From: Perilla frutescens
Taxonomy: Eukaryota; Streptophyta; Magnoliopsida; Lamiales; Lamiaceae
Length of the DNA stretch: 64,000 nucleotides
Assembly (NCBI GenBank): GCA_026008535.1
Contig: BRKX01000011.1
Coordinates: 19,042,001-19,106,000 of the forward strand
Direction of reading: 5' to 3'
Shown here: piece by piece, positions 57,300-64,000 of the stretch
How positions within the stretch are numbered: position 1 is the first letter of the stretch
Layout of the letters: each line of letters starts with the position of its first letter
Notes under the pieces: generated by a model
Told to the model about the DNA's origin: nothing
Seen by the model: the letters and a program-made list of their open reading frames with translations, nothing else
Databases searched by the model: none
Translations under genes and position numbers: made by a program

Positions 57300-59640
57300 G
57301 AAAATATTGTAACAAAAAGATAAAAGAAAAATCCTCATATTTGTTCTCTTCTCTAGCGCTGCGGTTGAAAAGGTAAAAGAAAAGCCCTCAGCAAATTCGC
57401 CCAATGTTTTCTCAAAAATCTGATTCTATATGTGAATATTTGGTGTTCACTGATTTTTTGCTTGGCTCTGGCGCCGGACGTGATTTCCCCAATCTTTATC
57501 TCATTGGGTTTTAGGTATGTTCTTGTTCATGTTATACCCCTAAAATTGTAACTAAATACTTAGGTTATGGCATCAATTCTGGAGTTTATTTGTAAATTCG
57601 AATTTAGATTCTCATGGATCGATATTAATATTGGGTAGCAATTTGTTATATAAATGTTGGAATTTCTTTCTTTTCTGTATTTCCGGAATATGAGTGTGTG
57701 ACTGAGTTTACACATCTATATAAATTGTAGGTTAGTGGCAACTCTTACTCCTCAGTCTATCCAGGACATGGTTTAGGTGGTAGCAGCTATATGGGAAGTA
57801 GTGGTTCTGGATCATACTATTAAGGTATGCAACTAAATAGTCTCTTGTCCAAATGCATTCATACTGATACAATATCTTTTGTAAAATCCATATTATGTGG
57901 CTGAATTAGATAACACCCTAGTAAGGCAGCTGAAGGTTTTGGTATTTTAATTATGGGTTTCTAGTCTAATAATGCTACCTGAAGCTATATTTTATGCATC
58001 AATATTTGAACATCTTTATATATGAATGAATGTCTTATATATATATATATGCATAAGCATGTAAACAAAAAAAAAAAAGAAAAATAAATTAAAACTGTAA
58101 CTAATAACTTAAACCTCTGTAGCCTTTGTTGAGTATCTCGTAGATAATCTTGGAAAAAAAAAGAGATTCAAAGTTTTGGTTTTTTTAAACAAACAAAACA
58201 GAGTAATTTCTGGTCGATAGCTATTATAGTGTTGTTATATATAAATGTACATAAGCAACTTAATGTATGGTTGTATACTTCTACAAAAATCGTGTGTTTT
58301 ATGCTCCAAATTATTACTATTTTTGAAATCGATATATTACTGTTACATACTAATATGGAATCACAACTAATGATTATGGCATTGATTTGAAATTACAGTA
58401 CATTCACAGTGGACTAGAAATTGATAATTATTGGCATTACTGTAGTTAGCAATTTAAAGGAAGGTTAGTAGATTCTTTAAAGTCTGCCGATTCTATATAT
58501 ATATATATATATATTTGTTTTTAAATTTTATATCTTATTAATGTCTCAAAATAATTACATTGTTGATGTTAATTAACTGTTGTTCTTTTCTGCAATGTAA
58601 TTATGATATAGCCCTATAGTTAATAAAAAACCTCAAGAATCAGACATTCATGTTTCACAGGCTAGTGTAGGGACACTTCCACAATCAGAAAAGAAATTAA
58701 TGGACTAAGATAGGAAATTATTCAAGAATAGTTGGCCTAATATTAGATCTTTGTATGTGTAAGGGCTTGAGAAAGGAGCCATGTTCTATTTACTTATGAA
58801 GCACCGGTGAAGTGTTGAAGCTACCATGTATAAAGAAATATATGGACAAGAAAATTAGTAGAAACAAATTTAAAACATATTTATGTATTTTGTTGCAAGA
58901 AGTTAAGTAAATGGTAAGAAAATATTTCCACATTCTCAATAATGCTGATAATCTCTTCCCCAAAAAGGCCACGGAAGCATTTAATAAATGAGATGAAAGA
59001 AGTTTATAGTTTGCATGTAAAAAAATGTTGAAGCACCCAAAATACAAAGATGTCCAACAACAAAATCAAAATCAGCTGGTCAGCCCAGCATTAATTGTGA
59101 TTTAACTCAAGATAAATGTCTCACCCTGACTTGAGAAACATAAACACATACTCAAACTTCACAGGGCTTCTACCTGACTCTGTCACTTCCATGTAAATTG
59201 CAGTGGGTAAAAGTAAATATATTTATGTAAAAACTCAGCAATTGCATTTCAAAGATTTAATATTTCAGCCTCTCTGGCATAAAATAAATGAACAGAGTTC
59301 AATATAGAGCACTCAAATCAACATTCCCCATCCCATCTTCCCCAATCAGGAAAGTAAAAGATGTTGTATTCCTATCATTCTATGAAGGTAGTCTCTATGT
59401 TTCTATGAATGCTCAGAAAAAATAATCAACAAAAATATAAAGAAATAACGTATACTGATTATATGTATAAAGTATGGCATTCTATGTTTAAAAAATATAC
59501 CGATTGCTTGAATTATGCGATTAGATGTAAAAAAGAAACAAAATTCACTTATAAAACTTCATGGGTGTATAGTTGTTCCTTTAATAAAATATAATTTTAA
59601 TTTTCAGGTTTATATATTCACCGGATTGTCATTTTTTTAG
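57300..59640 (+). other. CACTA-2 interior upstream of TNPD, mostly non-coding
   Basis: AT-rich sequence with (TA)n at 58492-58512. Exon-like patches occur at about 57442-57514 (ending GTTTTAG/GTATGT) and 57732-57830. No complete gene was recognised. Confidence 0.45.
57732..57826 (+). pseudogene. Possible captured C-terminal exon (Gly/Ser/Tyr-rich)
   Basis: After a TTGTAG acceptor the frame reads VSGNSYSSVYPGHGLGGS, then SYMGSSGSGSYY and TAA. The sequence is better conserved in look than its surroundings and resembles the tail of a glycine-rich host protein, but I cannot name the source. CACTA elements often pick up host exons. Confidence 0.3.
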
Positions 59641-62389
59641 TAAAAAAAGGGCTTCTATTAAGGAATGGATGAAATTTTTCAATGACCGATTGAACGAAAA
59701 ATACAAGGTTGGAGTTGAATTTTTTTTTAATTATGCATTTAGTAAGACAGGTGATGAGAATACAATTCGATGTCCATGTATTCACTGTAATAACACTAAT
59801 TGTGGCTCTCATGAAGAAGTTAAAATGCATTTATTTGTGAATGGAATAATGCCAAACTATACAACTTGGTATCATCAGGTGAATGGTTTGGTGAGACTTC
59901 ATCTGATGATGGTGGATATTATGATGGTAGTAATTCTCACGAAGAGATTAAAACAATTATAAGAGATTTGTATCCTGGCATGGATAACTTTGATAGGAGT
60001 GTATTTGAAGAAGGTTCATCAAGTAATAATGAATATAAAGAAGAACCAAATGATGAAGCTAAGAGATTTTACAGACTAATAAAAGACTCGGAGCAACCTG
60101 TATATCTTAGTTGTCTGTCCTCGAAATTGTCCGTGCTTGTTAATCTATTACATATTAAGAGTACGAGTAGATGGAGTAATGAGTCCTTTGACATGTTGCT
60201 ACAACTATTGAAACAAATACTACCAAATAGTTCTACTTTGCCTGAATCTTATTATGATGCCAAAAAAGTCATTAAAGATCTTGGTCTTTCTTATAAAAAG
60301 ATAGATGCATGTATTAATGATTGTATGCTTTATTGGAAAGAAGATGAGAAGTTTGCACTTTGCAATGTGCAAAATATGTGGTGTTTTAAGATGGGAAAAA
60401 GATAAGCGTAGTGGAAAAACTAAAATTAAACACAATGGTAAGAATGTGGCAATGAAAATCCTACGTTACTTTCCCTTAAAACCAAGACTTCAGAGGTTAT
60501 TCATGTATGAAAATACTGCATTTAATATGAGATGGCATCACGAAAAGAGGGTGGATGATGGAGTTATGAGACATCCAGCTGATTCTAGGGCATGGAAGTC
60601 ATTTAATAATTTGCATAAGGATTTTTCTGCTGAGCCTAGAAATGTCTGACTAGGTCTTGCTAGTGATGGTTTCCAGCCCTTTACTCACTCAAAAACATCA
60701 CATACCATTTGGCTAGTGATACTTATTCCATATAATTTACCTCCATGGATATGTATGAAAGAATCTAATTTTATTCTTTCAATGATCATACCAAGCCCGG
60801 TTAGTCCAGGGAATGCTATTGATGTTTATCTTAAACCTTTAATAGAAGATTTAAAGGAGTTGTGGGAAGAAGGTGTTGAAACATTTGATGCTTCAACATA
60901 AAAAAACTTTAACCTGAAAGCATCTCTAATGTGGACAATTAATGGTTTCCCTGCTTATGGGAACCTGTCTGGTTGGAGTACTAAGGGTAAAATGACTTGT
61001 CCTTGTTGTAACAAAGATACTTGTTCTATGAGGTTAGTTAATGGTAAGAAACAATGCTACATGGGTCATAAACGGTATCTTCCTAGTAACTACAAATGGA
61101 GAAAAAATGAATGTTTATTTGATGGAACTAAAGAGGTAAGACCACCTCCAATCTTGCTTTCAGGTGCAGATGTACTTTCTCAAGTCAGTGATCTAGATAG
61201 AATAATCTTAACCAAGAACATTAAAATGAAGGTGAAAATAACACACGAGCAAAGGGGTGATAATTGGAATAAGAAAAGCATTTTCTTTGAACTCCCATAT
61301 TGGAGTTCCCTTTTATTGCGACATAATTTGGATGTGATGCATATTGAGAAAAACATATGTGATAATATAATAGGGACTATCATGAATGTAAAAAGAAAGA
61401 CTAAGGATAATATCCAAGCTCGTCTTGATTTGAAAGCTATGATAATTAGACCAAAGTTACATCCGATTGGTGATGAAGGAGAAAAGCCTCGAATACCTAT
61501 TGCTTCATACGCACTATCTACAAAGGAGAAACACTTATTTTGTTTGTTTTTTCAGCAATTAAGAGTCCATGATAGATTTTCTTCTAATATTTCTAAATGT
61601 GTAAACATAAAAGAACATAAAATATCTGGTTTGAAAAGTTACGGCTGCCATGTCCTCTTACAACATCTACTTCCTCTTGCAATACGTGGACTCCTCCCGA
61701 GACACGTGTGTGAACCACTTATTGAGTTGTCTTTGTTCTTTACTAGTTTGGGTGCTAAGACATTAAATATAAATGAGTTAGAAAAGATTGATTCTCAGAT
61801 TCCGATTACTCTATGCAAATTAGAGCAAATTTTTCCCCCCTCTTTTTTTGACATAATGGTGGATTTGCCTATTCATTTGGCTTATGAAGCCAAAATTGTT
61901 GGTTCGGTACAATATCGATGGATGTACCCCATCAAGCGAATGTTGTATGGGTTAAAAAATTTGTTCGCAATATGGCTCGTCCAGAGGGCTCGATAGCAGA
62001 GGATTATATAGCAAGAGAGTGCATGACTCTATGCTCAAGGTACATAAAAGGTATAACAATAAAATTTAATGCACTGGAGCGTAATTATGATGGTGGCTTC
62101 CAAAAATGTGAAAATGAGATTTCCATATATTCATATTATGGACGACCATTAGAAGCTAGTACAACTCGCACTCTCAATGATGATGAGTGGGAGAAAGCTC
62201 ATATCTATATTTTAAAAAATTGTGATGAAGTACAAGTATTTTTTGAGTAAGTTTTACTACTTCATTGTGAATTTTTTTGCTTTTCTTATGTACACATGCA
62301 CATGCATAAACATTTTCTTATCTTGGTGTAATGCAAAGAGTGCATAGAATTGCATTCATGTACTACAACAGAAGTGTAGAATGATGAGT

Positions 62390-63546
62390 TGATGAGATAG
62401 AGACAAGCACTGATGATTTGAATCCGGAGTTGCAGCTGAGAGGTCCAGTGACGAGATTAAGAGCCAAGAAGCTGCAAGGTTACTTCCAGTGCTATGTTGG
62501 AAAGAAATTGGAAGATGATGGAACTGATTTCAAGCAGTCCAAGTTGGTGACTTTATTAAGCATCGAGGAGCTTGATTGAAGCCATGAAAAAGTCATTCCT
62601 TGCTATTTATTTTAGTTATTTTATTTATTTTGGGCTATTATTATTAGTTGTGGATTTATTTAATTAGTAGTCCAATTTATTACAACTTGTTTAGGTGATA
62701 TTGGACCCAGTAGTAGTTTTGATTAGCCCAGTTTGAATCCTAGGCCCAGGACACTTTAATTTTCGTTCCTTAGGTTTATTATTTAGGGATTTTCGTTCCT
62801 TAAGTTTATTATTTAGGGATTTTCGTTCCTATTGAAGATCAGACTGGATTTGAATGAAAAACAGCTTTACGCTTTTCTCCCGTTTCACAAACAAACATCG
62901 GTTCTTTAGTAGAGTTTGATTCTGGCAATTCCAAACTTGAAATCATCCGTCTCGTTCGTGATATCTCATAGTATCCGGGTTAGACAACCATTGAAGATTG
63001 CTCCATAGGCGCGTTCCGAGTTCTGGTCGATTCAGGGTTCGTTTTTGGGTAAGATTCACTTCTATCTTCATTTCCCTTGTTCCACTTTCTTCCAGCCACC
63101 ATCATGCCTCCACACACCCTCCAAATCATCCATAATCATCATCATACACGTTCCATTAGCCACCAAGTTCAGATTCCATCCATACAATCCCTAAGTCCAA
63201 TTATAAGCCGAAAACAGTCCGAAATTTGACCACCGAGACATCTCCTAATTTACTCATGCGTTTTTGCTGAATTTTGGATATGTTGTTCAAGACTTATGAT
63301 ACCTTGTGTTAAAATTTGAGCTTAATCCGAGTTGTTTAGCATCAGTTTTTGATCGCGTCTTTTCTAGGGTTTTTAGGGCTTTAATTTGGGGTTTTCCTAT
63401 TTAATTATTGTTTGAATTTAATTGAGTGATTAGGACAGTTTATTTGATCATATTTAAGTATTATTACAGTAGATATCTTGGATTGAATCCTTCCGTAAAG
63501 TTGATGTTGTTTTGATCTTTGCTTCCGCTTATTGTTGGTCGTATCA
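62390..63546 (+). mobile_element. Solo LTR in the TNPD intron
   Basis: Starts TGATGAGATAGAGACAAGC, ends CGTATCA, and is flanked by the 5-bp duplication TGAGT (62385-62389 and 63547-63551). Its first part encodes RGPVTRLRAKKLQ, a typical C-terminal tail of Ty3-type polyproteins. It also contains CCGGAGTTGCAGCTGAGAGG, close to the same region of the LTRs at 52071 and 55393. There is no inner region, so it is a solo LTR left by recombination. TTTCGTTCCTTA-type units are repeated three times at 62760-62830. Confidence 0.85.
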
Positions 63547-63829
63547 TGAGTTTAATAATAAATTTATCAATTGGTTTAAAAATAAAGTGAGTAAATCTAT
63601 GCTTATATATGATTTTTCCCTTAGAGCTTAATGATCTCCAATATACTTAAGTTGTAATATGTTTGTAGGTCACAAATATGCAAATGCAAGACCAATCGTC
63701 TAATGTGCAGAGTTACTTTCACTATCTCGTGGTCCTGCAAAATATGTTATATGTTTTAACGGTTATGTGGTCAATGGATATAGGTTTCAAACTGAACCTC
63801 ATGATATTGGATCTTGAACACAAAATTCT

Positions 63830-63850
63830 GGTGTGTGTGTGTGTGTGTGA
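63830..63850 (+). repeat. (GT)n microsatellite inside the TNPD reading frame
   Basis: About ten GT units directly after the QNSGV motif. The conserved DYYGVL motif afterwards is in another frame, so the repeat has shifted the frame. Confidence 0.9.
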
Positions 63851-64000
63851 TTGGCGAAATAGGCAGTGAGGCTGCGCATGTTGACTATTATGGAGTATTG
63901 CTGGAGGTTTTAGAACTACACTATCTAAATAAGAAATGTATAGTATTATTTAAATGCAAATGGTTTGATGTGTATAATAAAGAGAAATGGGTCAAAGTGG

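Larger units (their letters stand above)
56917..64000 (+). mobile_element. CACTA-2 (En/Spm-like) element, right end outside window
   Basis: Starts CACTACAAGAAAATCAAG at 56917. Subterminal motifs TAGTGATGAAA, TCGTCACTAAATG and TTTTAGTGAGG follow within 150 bases. A TNPD (Tnp2) gene on the + strand continues to the end of the window. No closing CTTGTAGTG was found before 64000, so the element is larger than 7 kb. A solo LTR is nested inside. Confidence 0.85.
59641..64000 (+). pseudogene. TNPD (Tnp2-type) CACTA transposase, broken, incomplete at right
   Basis: Begins with the transposase-associated domain (EWMKFFNDRLNEKYKVGV, then CPCIHCNN). The Tnp2 core follows: LLKQILPNSSTLPESYYDAK, HHEKRVDDGVMRHPADSRAW, LIPYNLPPWICMKESNFILS, NGFPAYGNLSGWSTKG, and LRHNLDVMHIEKNICDNIIG. 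Then comes the DUF4218 region (YALSTKEKHLFCLF, ARPEGSIAEDYIARE). After an intron (62247-63668) with a nested solo LTR, the C-terminal part has GYVVNGYRFQTEPHDIGS, TQNSGV and VDYYGVLLEVLELHYLNKK. Lesions are a frameshift near 60370, TGA at 60647-60649 where Arg is expected, TAA near 60900, a one-base loss near 61960 and a (GT)n expansion at 63831. It is not functional. Confidence 0.88.

Overview
This is a window of nuclear DNA from a eudicot plant. The evidence is AT-rich intergenic sequence, spliced genes with GT-AG introns, plant-only gene families (BDA1-type ankyrin/PGG protein, CXE carboxylesterase, U-type cyclin, VOZ) and a dense mixture of plant transposons. The style fits an asterid, but I cannot name the species. 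I saw no rRNA, tRNA or CRISPR locus.

Three ordinary host genes are present, all on the + strand: an ankyrin-repeat/PGG membrane protein (10644-12231, 2 exons), a CXE8-like carboxylesterase (13204-15223, 2 exons) and a U4-type cyclin (28426-29441, 2 exons). Each gives an uninterrupted conceptual protein of normal family length.

The rest is mostly mobile DNA, and most boundaries can be read directly. 1-244 is the 5' end of a minus-strand Helitron. 312-3556 is a Helitron carrying 5' fragments of two host genes (YKT6 and VOZ). 3631-9433 (MULE-1) and 31933-42733 (MULE-2) are two members of one Mutator-like family. They carry a MURA transposase and, facing it tail-to-tail, a DUF1985 + Ulp1-type (C48) cysteine protease gene. 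MULE-2 has a perfect 9-bp target duplication and both genes are open end to end. MULE-1 is a decayed internal-deletion copy. 16415-17904 and 48897-49950 are non-autonomous hAT elements. 19663-22968 (MULE-3, perfect 9-bp duplication) holds a decapitated MURA and a GRF zinc-finger gene with one stop. 23156-26652 is a CACTA element with a broken TNPA-like gene. 44049-45443 is a dead HARBI1-like transposase.

The right end is a nest of elements. A PIF/Harbinger-like element (50522-56874) with a dead MYB/SANT-like ORF1 is split by a non-autonomous gag-only LTR retrotransposon (52071-56601, duplication GGAGG). Next comes a second CACTA element (from 56917, running out of the window) with a TNPD gene whose intron holds a solo LTR (62390-63546, duplication TGAGT). 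Small MITEs, long palindromes and microsatellites fill the gaps.

The best candidate for an interesting system is MULE-2. It has a symmetric plan of TIR, ATCGAT-type repeat array, protease gene, MURA gene, repeat array and TIR. The protease has an apparently complete His-Asp-Cys catalytic set, so the element may still encode both a transposase and a SUMO-protease-like partner. The second most interesting locus is the gene-capturing Helitron.
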